The notes under the pieces are model-generated. The model saw only the letters and a program-made list of their open reading frames with translations. It did not search any database and was not told where the DNA came from. DNA of 64,000 bases from Fluviicola sp. (GTDB taxonomy: Bacteria; Bacteroidota; Bacteroidia; Flavobacteriales_D; Crocinitomicaceae). The position numbers and the translations under genes are program-made. The stretch lies in NCBI GenBank assembly GCA_029866325.1, contig JARWZO010000003.1, forward strand, positions 62,001 through 126,000, given 5' to 3'. Shown in pieces: positions 50,037-62,400 of this stretch; the first letter of the stretch is position 1, and each line of letters starts with the position of its first letter.

Positions 50037-53000
50037 ATGAAAACGTTTAAAAAAGACAGTATTTTCTTTAAAACCCTGCATGTAAGTGCATTGTATGCGG
50101 TTGTTTTTCAAAGTTTCCTACCTCTTGGAAATGCATTTGCCGGGTCTTATTCTCAACCTGAAAAACAAAATTATTCAGAATCGTTGATCTTGAATAATAA
50201 TAGTGTGGTCTTGCCAAAACAGGTTGAGCAAACTGCAATGACTCCTCCTATCAACACCGAAAAGGAGAACGAAATTTCTGATCATTTGGTAAATCTTCAA
50301 TCCTTAGCTCTTGGAGGCCCCGGACAAGCTGAGTCAGGCGGTTTTTCGCTAGGATCTACAGATGGTATGGTAGACAAATTCACCGGTGATTTTTCGTATA
50401 GTATCCCTGTTGCTGATGTTGAGGGATATCCAATAGTATTGAATTATAATTCCAACATCGCAATGAATTCCGAAGCATCATGGGTTGGCCTTGGTTGGGA
50501 TTTGAATGTGGGAGCAGTTAGTCGTGAAATGCGTGGTTTACCTGATGAATTTAATGGTGAACAAGAAGTATTACGCACTTTTCATCAGGCTGATGATGAT
50601 AATGAAGGAAGTAAAAATGGGGGTTACATTAAAGCAGGTTATTCATTTTTCGATAATCCAGAATTAATGCCCGCAGTGCAGTTAACAGCACTTTGGGGGA
50701 AGTATAAAAACACTTATTTAGGTCGAGGTAAAACATTTGACTTTGGGTTACAGGCAAGTGCTTCTTATAGCACAGCAGAAGGGATTTTTCTAGCTCCTAG
50801 CTTCGGAGTAGGCTATTCATCTGATTCTAAAAGAGGTGTTGGGAAAAATCATTCATTTGGTTTGTCTGCAGGTTTAGATGGCGGAATTGGTAGTGGAGCT
50901 ACAAGAACTTTAGGGATTACTTTTGGGAATAGTTTTAATTCTCGGCAAGGTCTCACTGAAAGAACAATTGGTGTTAGTGGAGATATTGGAAGAAATGGCA
51001 ATAACAGCTCTTTTTCAGCTGGTTACGGTGCGACATCAGTAATTCCTTATGGAACTTTAACGAGTGTGCCAAGTATTAAAATGAACTCAATTGGAAGCAC
51101 TTTTAGTTCTGGAATTGATCTTTATGCCGGAGTTAAAACAGGCAATTTGGTAGTCAAAATCGGTTACCTGCATAAGGAGAATACAACGCTCTCTAAAGTC
51201 ACAACTAATGGAAATAATCAATTGGTTCAACCAGCTATAGGTTATTTCCATAATGGAAAATATGAGCAATATGAACGGCAAGCTTCAGAATATTCAAGTG
51301 TTATTCCTTTAATGGATTTTAACCGTACGAATGATGAAGAATATTCTGAGGCAATGAAAAACCTAGCGTTTTCCATTCAAACGTATGATGTGTTTCGTTC
51401 CAATGCAATGGGACTTGGGGCCACTTTTAGAGGTCGACGTTCAGATGTTGGTACCTATAGAGATCCGAATAATAAGAGTGTAAGTTCTATTGACGGGTCT
51501 GAAGGTGTTATTGGAGCGGTTGTTACAATGCCCGGAGTAACTGTTGAGTTAGGTGTTTCTGGTGTTAACGCAGAAGGTGTAATAAGTTCAGGTAATTATG
51601 TTGGCACCGACGGAACAAATGTTGTTGAATTTGTGCAAGAAGCTAAAAGCACCAATTTTGATGGTTCGGTTTATTTTAAGGGGGTTGGTGAAATGACGCC
51701 GGAGAATCAAACGGATTTGGGATTGTTAGGCGGTGCTGCAGCTTCTTATTTGTCATTACAATTAGCAAGCAACCAGAAAGATGTGCAGCTAACAGGGAAG
51801 TACGTTACACCCGGAAGTCTTCCTGTGACCGTTAACAAAACCGCTATCAATTCTACTGAATCGCCAATAAGAGCAATGGATTATCGTCCTTATACCGCTT
51901 CTCAGTATGTAGCTATTGAAACTAACTATAACTCTTTAACTGGTTTCTCAACAGGAATTACAACGACAGTAATTAAGCGAGAACAGAGTACGAATGCCAA
52001 TGGAGCGAGATATTCCAATCATTTATCTGCCGTTGAAGTGGTGAATACAGATGGGATACGCTATGTTTTTGGTGTGCCAGCTTATGAATTAATCAGCTCA
52101 CAAGTTTCGTTTGGTGCAACAGGAAAGACTGACCCCGATTTTGATGGCGTATACGTATTCGATAACGGAGATAATACGGAAAACAATACCAAAGGTGTGT
52201 CCGATTATTTTGATAAAACAACCGTACCTGCTTATCCGCATTCTTTTTTATTAACCGAAATGGTAAGTTCCGATTACATTGATCGATCAAATGATGGGCC
52301 TAGCTTAGATGATGTCGGAAATTACTACAAATTCAATTATACACGATTGTATAATGAAACCAACAGTTATAAATGGCGTTTTCCACTTGGACAAAATTCT
52401 GCCTTTCTTAGCAGAGGTTTACTTGGATCAACCAGAGACGATATTGGGAGCTATTCGTATGGTGAAAAAGAAATTTGGTATACCCATTCGGTTGAATCAA
52501 AAAATTTGATAGCCGAATTTTATCTATCCGATAGAGATGATGCTTATGGTGTAGTTGGAGAAAGTGGTCAGATGGATTACTCAAAACCGTTAAAGAAATT
52601 AGATAAAATTGTCATATACAATCGTTCAGAAAGATTGGGGGCGAACGGAGCGAATGCTCAACCTTTGCAGATCGTTGAGTTTGAATACTCGTATGAATTA
52701 TGTAAGAATTTTCCGGCTAATTACAATTCTAATTTATCTAATGCAGGAGCTGATCCAAGTAAATCCGGAAAATTGACCCTCAAAAAAATCAGATCTTACA
52801 GTGGTGGTTCAGAAGAAATGGGCTTGTACACATACGAGTTTAATTATGACGCATCAATCAACAAAGACTTTTCTTATAGTACCGATGCTTGGGGGAATTA
52901 TAAAGCAATAGATGCACTCAAGCCTTCAGATGTTTACCCTTATGCAGAGCAAGATGCTACAACAGCAAATAACGTAGCTAAAAATTGGAAGTTAGTACAG

Positions 53001-56000
53001 GTCATTACGCCAACCAATGGTACATTAGACATTGAGTATGCTGCGGATAGTTATGCTACTGTTCAAGACAAACGTGTTATGAAACACATGGATGTTGTAG
53101 GTATGACCAATGTTTACGACATGCTAGATATTCAATCAAACAGTACTTGGAATATCACTGGAGCTAGCACTATTTATAGCACATTTAGTAAAGAATTCCC
53201 TCTTGTCGCATTGACATATCCAGACTATGTCATTATGAACGATTATATCAATCAGTTTGCCAAGCTAGATAGGAAATATGTACCAAATAACATCATTGTA
53301 TTTAAACTGGATGAAGGTATAGGCAATTTGTTGACACCTCAACAGGCAAGTGATGAGTTAAGAACAAAATGGTTTAGCGACCCCAATCAGGCCAATGAAT
53401 TGTTGAGAGAACTTTATTTTAAGCTTCATACCAAGGTTAGAACGGGTAGAAATGAAACCGAAATGGTTCCTGTTTTTGGAGAAATATCACCGGATTTGGC
53501 AAACCTTGATGCAATAGGAGTAATGCCAAAAAGTTCGGGTAGTTCCAATTATGAGTATGGATATGCGATACTAAAACCAGCCAAAGTAGACGACAAGGAT
53601 GGTGATAAAAAAGGATTCGCAATGAGCAGCTTGCAAAAATCGGCCTTAGAGTTTATACGAAGAAACTTGCCAGATATAGTATACGGTGCAAGCCCGAATA
53701 GTGAAGGGGATATGATTTTGGATCAAGCTGTTGCATTAGGTGGAGCTGATATTAATCGCATCATGGCCAAAAGTGGATGGATCCCCTCTATTGTTGTAAA
53801 CTCAAGTCCATTGGCATATACAACTTCTGTTAGACTGTATGTACCGAATAACATTAAGTTTGGTGGAAATGCTCGTGTAAAAACATTGAAATACAAAGAC
53901 AATTGGTTAGCTATTTCAGAAGAAAATATACCGGGAGAATATACATGGGTATATGAATATCCAGAGTTTCGCTCTACATCAGGAAATGCTGCGTTTGAAC
54001 CACAAGGTATGTTGGATGAATGTGCATTGTATGAGTGGGATACGTATGTGAATTTGGTTGAGAAATTCCCTGATGAAACTAAGTTTACACCGACACCGAT
54101 TATGTCCATTCTTTATCCAGCACCAGTTATAGGTTATGAAAAAGTAAAAGTAAGTATTTCAGGTACTACCAATAAAGGGTTTTCTATAAGCGAGTTTCAT
54201 ACCTCTAGAACTCACCCCGTTTATGCCAATGCCACACCTATAGATAAAAGTGTCAGTACGGATAAGCCTAGTAGTGTAATTGCCGGTAGAACCACTCAGC
54301 GTTTTGGCTTTGCACAAGGATTTTTCATTCATACCAATGATTTTCATGGTAAACCAAATCAATCGAAGGTAATTGCCTTTGATGAAAACAACAATGAAAT
54401 AGTTCACGCTAGAACAACATACATCTATGCCGATTTGGACGAGCAGCAGCGAATGATTGCACGTGATGGTATAGTAAGTAACCAGACAATAGCGCAAGAA
54501 TGTGACATACATGCTGACAGTCGTTTCATAGAGAATAAGTTTAATTACAGTGAATTAGGGGTAAGCCTGAAAATTGTATTTAAGCCTGGGTTTATCTTTC
54601 CTTACCTGCTTCCTTCCTTCAGTCAACAATCGCGTGTGGAAGCATTTTATTCTAATGCGCTTGTAAAACACATCAATACATCTGCCATTGTTACAGCAAT
54701 CGAAACTGAGCAATTAGGCTCTATCAATACCGCTGAAAACTTACTGTATGATTACCATACAGGTAATGTTTTGTTATCTAGCTTGAATGATGAGTACGGT
54801 GATCCGCTTTATTCGTTGAATTATCCGGCACATTGGTATTATACCGAAATGCGTGATTTGTCATCTAGCCAAGGAAGTACAGTTACAACAACGATCAATG
54901 GTGGTGGTTTGATCCAAAATATGGATCAAGTATTTACACCTGGTGATTTTGTTCGAATTATGAACTTACCTTCTCAGCCTACCGCATGGATTGGCAAGAA
55001 AAACACAACTACAAATGGTGATTTGTTTTTGATGGATGCAAACGGGTTGGCTTCGTCAATTGTTAGTGCTACCGGTAGCTACCAAGTGAAAATTGAAAAA
55101 TCGAATAGAGATAACAGATTAAATGAGACCATGCAATCTATGGTAACAAAGATTAAGTTGTTGAATGGTTTAACGTTTGATTGGCCAACTATCGCTACTC
55201 CAATTTGGGAAGCAAGTACATTGACGTATCGAGATCGCAACAACTTAAAGTGTGGAATACCGAATGCTAAAGAAGGTGTTAATAATAATGAAGTTGCAGT
55301 AAATACAACTATAAATCCATATTTGTTCGGAGTAAGAGGCGATTTGGTTGCTGATGGTCAGTTTAGTTGGCAATCTGAAAGACGAAATGCCAAGCACGAC
55401 TATAAAACACGATTCGATGGTGTGTATTCATCATTTGTTCCGTTTTATCAACTAACCACTTTTGCTGGTGGTGGTCGTTGGAAAATGATCAATGAAACAA
55501 GTCATCCAAATCATATTGCCTTAGATAAATACCAGAAATGGAGGAAGATGGGAGAAGTTACAACTTTCGACCAATATGCAAACCCTATAGAAAGTAGAGA
55601 TCAACTCAATATTTTCTCAGCCGTTCAATATGGTTATGATAGAACCTTTAATCTAGTTCCTATAGCGCAAGCAGTAAATGCTCGTCAACAAGACATTGCC
55701 TTTGATGGATTTGAAGATTATGCTTATTATGCAGCACAGAGTGCTACAATTACTAACAACGTTCCGCATTTCGATTTCAAGGCTTCTATTAGTTCACCTA
55801 ATGTCACCTTGGATAATGTGAAACGTCATAGTGGACTCTCATCCATCAAAGTTAGAAATGGTGGCACGGCGACCTTTTCTACTAATGTTGGAGTTGGTTG
55901 CTTGGCTAGCACTGCATTAGATCCTGGGGATAATAATCGCTTTACAGTTCAAGAATGTCATTGCATTCAGCCATTTGAACCTACTCCGGGTAAATATGTT

Positions 56001-56438
56001 GTCGGTGCCTGGCTTACCGTTAGTAATCCAACGGTAGATGCAGAAGGTATCATTGTTATTAACATCGGTGGAACTTCTCCAAGCACAACCTATTTAACAG
56101 CAACCGGACCGGTAATAGACGGCTGGCAGCGTTTAGAGGGGACGTTTACTATTCCACCAACCGGAGCAACAAGCTTGGTTGTTCAATTAATTACACAGGA
56201 TGGTGCAGAGGTTAATTTCGATGATATACGTATACATCCACTATTAGCGGGAATGACCACCACGGTCTATGATCCTAAAACATTGTTACCTCTTGCTTCA
56301 CACGATGGTTATAATTTCACTACTTTCTATAACTACGACGAAAACTTAAACTTGGTAAGAGTGCGAGTTGAAACCATAGATGGAATTAAAACTGTTTCGG
56401 AAAGCGAAATGGGCGGATTTAAAAAACCTAAACAATAA
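50037..56438 (+). CDS. Giant secreted protein with SpvB-like N-terminus (RHS partner)
   Basis: This is a 2133-residue protein. Residues 1-~35 look like a signal peptide (SALYAVVFQSFLPLGNAFAG). Residues ~112-172 carry the SpvB/TcdB-like pattern: DKFTGDFSYSIPV, then VLNYNSNIAMNSEASWVGLG and WDLNVGAVSREMRGLPDEF. A Gly/Ser-rich stretch (~210-380) reads like barrel or repeat strands. The C-terminal ~250 residues hold a carbohydrate-binding-like sandwich (GLSSIKVRNGGTATFS, DIRIHPLL) and end in YD-repeat-like pieces (VYDPKTLLPLASHDGYN, FYNYDENLNLVRV). By analogy with TcB it would form half of a hollow shell with the RHS protein 12 bp downstream. That function is inference. Confidence 0.75.
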   Translation: MKTFKKDSIFFKTLHVSALYAVVFQSFLPLGNAFAGSYSQPEKQNYSESLILNNNSVVLPKQVEQTAMTPPINTEKENEISDHLVNLQSLALGGPGQAESGGFSLGSTDGMVDKFTGDFSYSIPVADVEGYPIVLNYNSNIAMNSEASWVGLGWDLNVGAVSREMRGLPDEFNGEQEVLRTFHQADDDNEGSKNGGYIKAGYSFFDNPELMPAVQLTALWGKYKNTYLGRGKTFDFGLQASASYSTAEGIFLAPSFGVGYSSDSKRGVGKNHSFGLSAGLDGGIGSGATRTLGITFGNSFNSRQGLTERTIGVSGDIGRNGNNSSFSAGYGATSVIPYGTLTSVPSIKMNSIGSTFSSGIDLYAGVKTGNLVVKIGYLHKENTTLSKVTTNGNNQLVQPAIGYFHNGKYEQYERQASEYSSVIPLMDFNRTNDEEYSEAMKNLAFSIQTYDVFRSNAMGLGATFRGRRSDVGTYRDPNNKSVSSIDGSEGVIGAVVTMPGVTVELGVSGVNAEGVISSGNYVGTDGTNVVEFVQEAKSTNFDGSVYFKGVGEMTPENQTDLGLLGGAAASYLSLQLASNQKDVQLTGKYVTPGSLPVTVNKTAINSTESPIRAMDYRPYTASQYVAIETNYNSLTGFSTGITTTVIKREQSTNANGARYSNHLSAVEVVNTDGIRYVFGVPAYELISSQVSFGATGKTDPDFDGVYVFDNGDNTENNTKGVSDYFDKTTVPAYPHSFLLTEMVSSDYIDRSNDGPSLDDVGNYYKFNYTRLYNETNSYKWRFPLGQNSAFLSRGLLGSTRDDIGSYSYGEKEIWYTHSVESKNLIAEFYLSDRDDAYGVVGESGQMDYSKPLKKLDKIVIYNRSERLGANGANAQPLQIVEFEYSYELCKNFPANYNSNLSNAGADPSKSGKLTLKKIRSYSGGSEEMGLYTYEFNYDASINKDFSYSTDAWGNYKAIDALKPSDVYPYAEQDATTANNVAKNWKLVQVITPTNGTLDIEYAADSYATVQDKRVMKHMDVVGMTNVYDMLDIQSNSTWNITGASTIYSTFSKEFPLVALTYPDYVIMNDYINQFAKLDRKYVPNNIIVFKLDEGIGNLLTPQQASDELRTKWFSDPNQANELLRELYFKLHTKVRTGRNETEMVPVFGEISPDLANLDAIGVMPKSSGSSNYEYGYAILKPAKVDDKDGDKKGFAMSSLQKSALEFIRRNLPDIVYGASPNSEGDMILDQAVALGGADINRIMAKSGWIPSIVVNSSPLAYTTSVRLYVPNNIKFGGNARVKTLKYKDNWLAISEENIPGEYTWVYEYPEFRSTSGNAAFEPQGMLDECALYEWDTYVNLVEKFPDETKFTPTPIMSILYPAPVIGYEKVKVSISGTTNKGFSISEFHTSRTHPVYANATPIDKSVSTDKPSSVIAGRTTQRFGFAQGFFIHTNDFHGKPNQSKVIAFDENNNEIVHARTTYIYADLDEQQRMIARDGIVSNQTIAQECDIHADSRFIENKFNYSELGVSLKIVFKPGFIFPYLLPSFSQQSRVEAFYSNALVKHINTSAIVTAIETEQLGSINTAENLLYDYHTGNVLLSSLNDEYGDPLYSLNYPAHWYYTEMRDLSSSQGSTVTTTINGGGLIQNMDQVFTPGDFVRIMNLPSQPTAWIGKKNTTTNGDLFLMDANGLASSIVSATGSYQVKIEKSNRDNRLNETMQSMVTKIKLLNGLTFDWPTIATPIWEASTLTYRDRNNLKCGIPNAKEGVNNNEVAVNTTINPYLFGVRGDLVADGQFSWQSERRNAKHDYKTRFDGVYSSFVPFYQLTTFAGGGRWKMINETSHPNHIALDKYQKWRKMGEVTTFDQYANPIESRDQLNIFSAVQYGYDRTFNLVPIAQAVNARQQDIAFDGFEDYAYYAAQSATITNNVPHFDFKASISSPNVTLDNVKRHSGLSSIKVRNGGTATFSTNVGVGCLASTALDPGDNNRFTVQECHCIQPFEPTPGKYVVGAWLTVSNPTVDAEGIIVINIGGTSPSTTYLTATGPVIDGWQRLEGTFTIPPTGATSLVVQLITQDGAEVNFDDIRIHPLLAGMTTTVYDPKTLLPLASHDGYNFTTFYNYDENLNLVRVRVETIDGIKTVSESEMGGFKKPKQ

Positions 56439-56450
56439 ACGACCTAATTC

Positions 56451-59400
56451 ATGAAAAAGCTCATTCTATTTATCCTTTTGCTTTTGTCTTCGGCTCAGTT
56501 TAGTAGAGCTGCTATTGAAAGCTTTGTAGAGCGTAGAGAAGGAAATCAATTAGTGGTTTCAAGCTCTGTTCCTGCATTTACTGTATATGACAATAAGTAC
56601 ACTCAAATGGCTACTAATCCGACATGGACAAGTGTGTTTAGTAACTATAAAGTAAAAAACGTATTAAGAGTTGGTATCAATCCGGATGCTCCGCAAACAA
56701 ATGACCTTTCTGGTAGCATAACCTTTACCATAAGATCTTGGAAGTGGAATACTGCTACATCATCTTTTACGATGACGACAGAGACAAATAGGGTGTTATC
56801 CTTGATGTATTCTTTTGCCAATCCGAATGCTATTGTTGATGAAATAGCTTCTTATACCTTTAGTGATGCTCATAAAGTGGAAGTATTCATTACAGCAATT
56901 ACAGGAGCAACTTTTGATGTCAATGATGTTTTTGTAAGTTCAGAAATTGAGGTTGAACGATACTATTCACTTAACTCTTCCGCAGTAACCGGTTTAGGAA
57001 TTAGTGTGCCTTCTGATAATGCGGAATACTATCAATTTGATTGGACTCAAAAAATTGGAGCAGAGTATTATGAATTAGAATGGGTACATATAAGCGATGC
57101 GACTATGCAGGCCGGTGTGTTTAAACCCCAATCAAGTCTAAAGTATGATTATTACCTCAATTCTACCCGAATTGTAGTAAAAGGGAACAGTTATCGTATA
57201 CCTAGGATTTTTGATAGAGGTTATCTTGTTTACCGAATTAGACCTGTTGCACTGGTAGGAGCTAATTTTGCTACTAGGATGGAAGGCACCTGGACAAATA
57301 CTGCCGAATCTGGTACTGTTGCAAGTCATATCGCAGCCAACGTACTTCCGGTGAATTCCGACTACGATGTTCAAATGAATTGGTCTCATCAAGTTGCTTA
57401 TGGTGATAACGGAGAACGGTTCGAATCGGTTTCCTTTGCTGATGGATTAGGAAGAGGTCGCCAGTCAGTTGGGCATAATACGGAAACCCAACAGGCTGTA
57501 GTTTCCAATGTGTATTACGATGAGTTAGGAAGACCTGTTATAGGTGATTTGCCAACACCGGTTGATGGAGAAGTATTGCGTCACAAAAAGAACTTTAACT
57601 TGGCAAATGTTGCCGGTACACCCTCTTTCCAGCAACTATATTTTGATATAGAGCCTGTTGATATATGTAATCCTGTTGCAGGAGGTTTTGCCACATCGAG
57701 CGGTAGCGGACAATATTATTCAACTGCCAACCCAGATCAAGATGGTGAAAATAAGCGCATTCCTGATGCCGAAAATTTCCCACTTTCACGAGTAACTTAC
57801 CTCAATGATTTTACGGGTCGTGTCGACAAAGTTAGTGGTGTAGGTGATGATTTGAAAATAGGAAGTGGTAAAGAAACCTCCTTTGCTTATCCTTCACCCA
57901 ATCAGGCAGAGTTAGATCGATTGTTTGGAGCAGAAGTTGGGGATGCAAGTCATTACGAAAAAATGGTGACGATTGATGCAAATGGCCAGATTTATATCCA
58001 ATATTCGGATATGGCGGGTAGAGTTGTGGCTTCATATATGGCAGGTGGTGCTCCTAATGGTATAGATCCGCTTGATGGGAATGGTGTTCAAAACGTTGTC
58101 ACTGAAATCTTGCCACAGAATGGTCAGACAATTAGTGATGTACTGCCATCATCAACATTAACTTATACGGAGTTTATTACCCAAGATGCTAGTTATGTTT
58201 TTGATTATGCCTTTACTCCTAAACAGTTTCACGATGCGTGTATGCAAGAGAATGTTTGCTTGGATTGTGTGTATGATTTAACAATTAGTATTGTTGACAA
58301 ATGTGGTGATGAAAAGTTTAATTACGGTCAGTCATTTATTGGTGCTGATCTTGATAAATTATGCGGACCAAAAGCAGAGTTCACTTATACGACTACCCCG
58401 GTAGCTTTAACAATAGGTGCTTATACAATTATCAAGACCCTAAAAGTGAATCAGCAAGCCATTCAGGATAATTGGTGTTATTATGTCGATAATGCAACAT
58501 GTTTAGATCCACTATCTTATTTATTCAATAAGGAGTACACACAAGAGCTGTTTCCGCTTTGTTCGGTAGAAGTAGATGCTGATGAATTAGGTGAATGTGA
58601 TGCGCATAGAGCAATTATGTTGCAAGACCTTTCTCCAGGCGGTCAATATGGGTTGTTTGTCAATACAAATGGGGTTTACACAGCGCTTACAGCGGGTGCA
58701 AGTGTGCATTCCATGTTGACAGAAGATGCATTAGGAACTGATAAGGATTGGAAACATCCGCTTACACCTTATTTAAACGAAGACGGAACTACTGCTTATG
58801 TCAATGGTGTGTTGCCTCAAAACTTATCTTTTCAGGATTTTGTTTCCAATTTCCAACTCTCTTGGGCAAAATCATTGATTACTTACCATCCCGAATATTG
58901 CTTCCTGCAATTCTGTGATAACAACGCAACCTCAAATGCCTATGATCAGGCAATGTTGGATACGTATACGTTTTCAAGTGCTTGCTCAGCAGGGCTTTTC
59001 AAACCTTTGGCCTCATCTCAAAATATCAACCCTATACCATGTACTTCCGGTACAACCAATTTTGATCCGTTTTTTGCAGCCGGTGGACAAGGGGCTGGGC
59101 AATACTCAAGTATGCTGAGCGATATGGATGATTATCAAGGAAGCGGCTACTCTATTTGGGAGAATGCCATTTACCAAGCGTACTGTAACGGTTCCGGTAA
59201 TATTTCAACCTGTTTGGATAACTTTAGAAATAGTTCATTAGCGAATCAAAATTGTTTTGCTGATCTTATTTGGGTGAAATACCGTGAAATGTATTTGGCA
59301 TTGAAACAACAAAAAATCAATGCGGTGCAGCAAGCCAATACCTCTTGTTCCAATGCGCACATCGGTGTTAATACTAACTGGATTAATAATGTTGCTGTTT

Positions 59401-62400
59401 GGGGTAATGCCGCTACTTTACCTGATGCTGACGGCGATGGATTCCCTGAAAACGGGTCTAATTTAACGCAGGCAGAATTTGAGGCGTATATGGATGCTCA
59501 AGTTGCTGCTCAATGCCAATCTGCTTGTGAAGATTATGCTGATGATTGGTTGGTGACACTTCAAGGTTGTGAACAAATTGCGGCACTTAGTTCTACAGAT
59601 CAAACTAATTTACGTAATGACCTTATCGCACTGTGTACAAGCGGTTGCAATAGTGATCATCCTATGGGTGCGAGTACCTCGCTTACAGGACAAACCATCG
59701 ACGATATCTTAGCGACCTACATCACCAATTACGAGGATGAATTTTGTACCGGATTGTTGATTTCTAATCCTGGACCTTATCAATCTCCTACTGAATTGCA
59801 AGGATTGGTTGTGAAACCTTTGGATACATGCGCTTGTAACGAAATATTGACTGCAAAATGGGACATTGATAACAATGTCAATAACCCAAATAATTATAAC
59901 CTGGAACAACTGATAGCCTCCAGAACAGGTGTTTCATTAGAAGATGCCAACTACTTGATTTGTGCCTGTGATGTGAAATATACCCAAGGTGGCGGGCCAT
60001 ATAATCCTGAAACGTCAATTTGGTTGCCAGGTGCACCTGCTGCGTTGCAGTCAACAGGTTTTACTATTCCTGCAGATTTAGCTTGTTCAAGTGGCAACGG
60101 TTGTACTGATTGCAGTGAAATTTCTACCTTAATGACAGAACTAAACACCCGATTTGAGGATGTAACCGATTTTGTAAATACATCCAATTACCCGGTTATT
60201 CTCACCAATTACCTCAATAGTGAGTTGCATTTTACGCTCAGCTACAATGATTATGTAACGTTTATTGGTAAATGTGGTGCGACTACTGAGAATCCGTATT
60301 GTACTGTTAACCCATTGGTATACGAGTGGTTGGATGTGATGAAATTGATTGCCTTTAGAGGAATGTTATTGCGACCATCAACCAATCCTGTTGATTTGAT
60401 GGCTGATAACATTGTATTTGCAAATGGAGAATGGAGAGATGAATTAAACGGCAATAACTATTGGTCTTCTGTAAGTGGAAATGTGTTAACTGCTTATTTT
60501 GGAAACAATTCTAGCAGTAACTGCCAATTTCAATTAACGCTTCCGGCTAACGCCACCTTTGGTTTTGATGATATCGTAAGTTTCGGCCAATTAAACCCTT
60601 TAACAGTAGGTTGTTCCACTGCCAACAACAGTTTTACTGTGACGGTTAGTTATTACGATTGTGGTATCCTAACAACGGCAACATTAAACGGAACCAGTGG
60701 TTGTTTTGAGATCAATGAATGTGTTTGTTCTTCTGTTGGTTTGACGCTTTGCGATGAAATTCCTGAACTAGAATCGATTTGTTACCAACCGCGTTTAGAT
60801 GAACTCTACCAAAATGCACTTACCGCTTATGACAATAACATCGAAGAACTATATGATGATTACGTAGCAGGCTATAAATCGGCGTGTGCAGCGGCCTTTG
60901 ATACTGAAAAGTTTAAGCATACCGGACCACAGAATGTGTATCAGTTTACCTTGTTTTTCTACGATCAGGCAGGTAACTTGGTTAAAACGGTAGCTCCGGA
61001 AGGAATTCCTGCAACCTTTAATCAAGCCAATGTAAATGCGGCCCGCAATTCGGTAACCAGTTATACAAGCTTTACACCGGTAAGTTCATTTGCGCCGATA
61101 TCACCTTTTCCGAGCAACAGCTTCGAAACGGTTTATACCTATAACTCCTACAACCAACTCGTAGCAACGGTTAATCCTGATCAAATAGATTCTACCAAAT
61201 TTTGGTACGATTTCTATGGTCGTATGGTAGCATCACAAAATCCCGTGCAGGCTGATGATAAAAAGTACAGTTACGTGCTCTATGATGTGCAAGGCAGACC
61301 CATTGAGGTAGGTCAAATAGATCGTGATGTGCCACCAAGTGGGGGCGGAGCAGGATATACATTGGGCGTACTTTCCGAAACAACTCACCTGAAGGTGGAT
61401 GATCTTGGAGTAGCATTCAAGAGCTGGGTTTACAACGGTACCCGCACAGAGGTTACTTACACCGTATATGACCAACCGATGGATCCGGCAATTGAAGCGA
61501 AGTTTGCAACCGGAACACAACAAAACCTGCGTTTACGTGTAGCGAGTGTGGTGTATTTTGATGCTGTTAGTGCTTCAACAATGCCGGTTACAGGTTATGT
61601 GTCTGCCAATCATTATTCGTATGATTTGCATGGTAATGTGTTAGAAGCATTACAAGATGTGCCTGCTTTGGCTCCGGTACAGCAAGATGTGAAGTCAACT
61701 CGATACACGTTTGCATTGCTAAGTGGTAACGTGAAAAAAGTAGAATACCAAAAAGGGAAGCGTGACCGCATGACGCATGAATACCTGTATGATAAATTGT
61801 ACCGTTTAGCCGAAGTATTAACTTCTACGGATGATGGCGTGCATAAGAGCCGTGAGGCGCATTACCGTTATTTTGACTATGGTCCACTTGCACGCGTTGA
61901 AATAGGTGAGCACAAAGTACAAGGAAATGATTTTACTTATACGATCAACGGTTGGCTGAAGGGCATGAACAGTACCACACTTGATCGCACACGCGATGCA
62001 GGAAGAGACGGTTCTACCGGTTATCTGGCGGCCAATTCGCGGGTGAATGAATCTGTTGCGCGAGATGTAACAGGGTATATGATGGGGTATTTCTCGGGTG
62101 ATTATAAGAGTATCAACACCGGAACTACCTTTGAAGCCTCCATTGGCAGCGGAAACAACCTTACCAATGCCATCAAACAATTGTACAATGGTAACATTGC
62201 CTATACAACCACAGCCATTGACGGCTTTGAGACCCAGGCAGGGGTGTATGCTTATGATCAGTTGCAACGATTGAAACAAATGCGTGTCTTCCGTTCAACA
62301 ACACTCAATTCGCTCAACGACTGGTCAGGAGCGATAGAAACGCAAGAATACAGCTCAGCTTACACCTACGATAGAAACGGTAACTTGAAAACCTTAAACC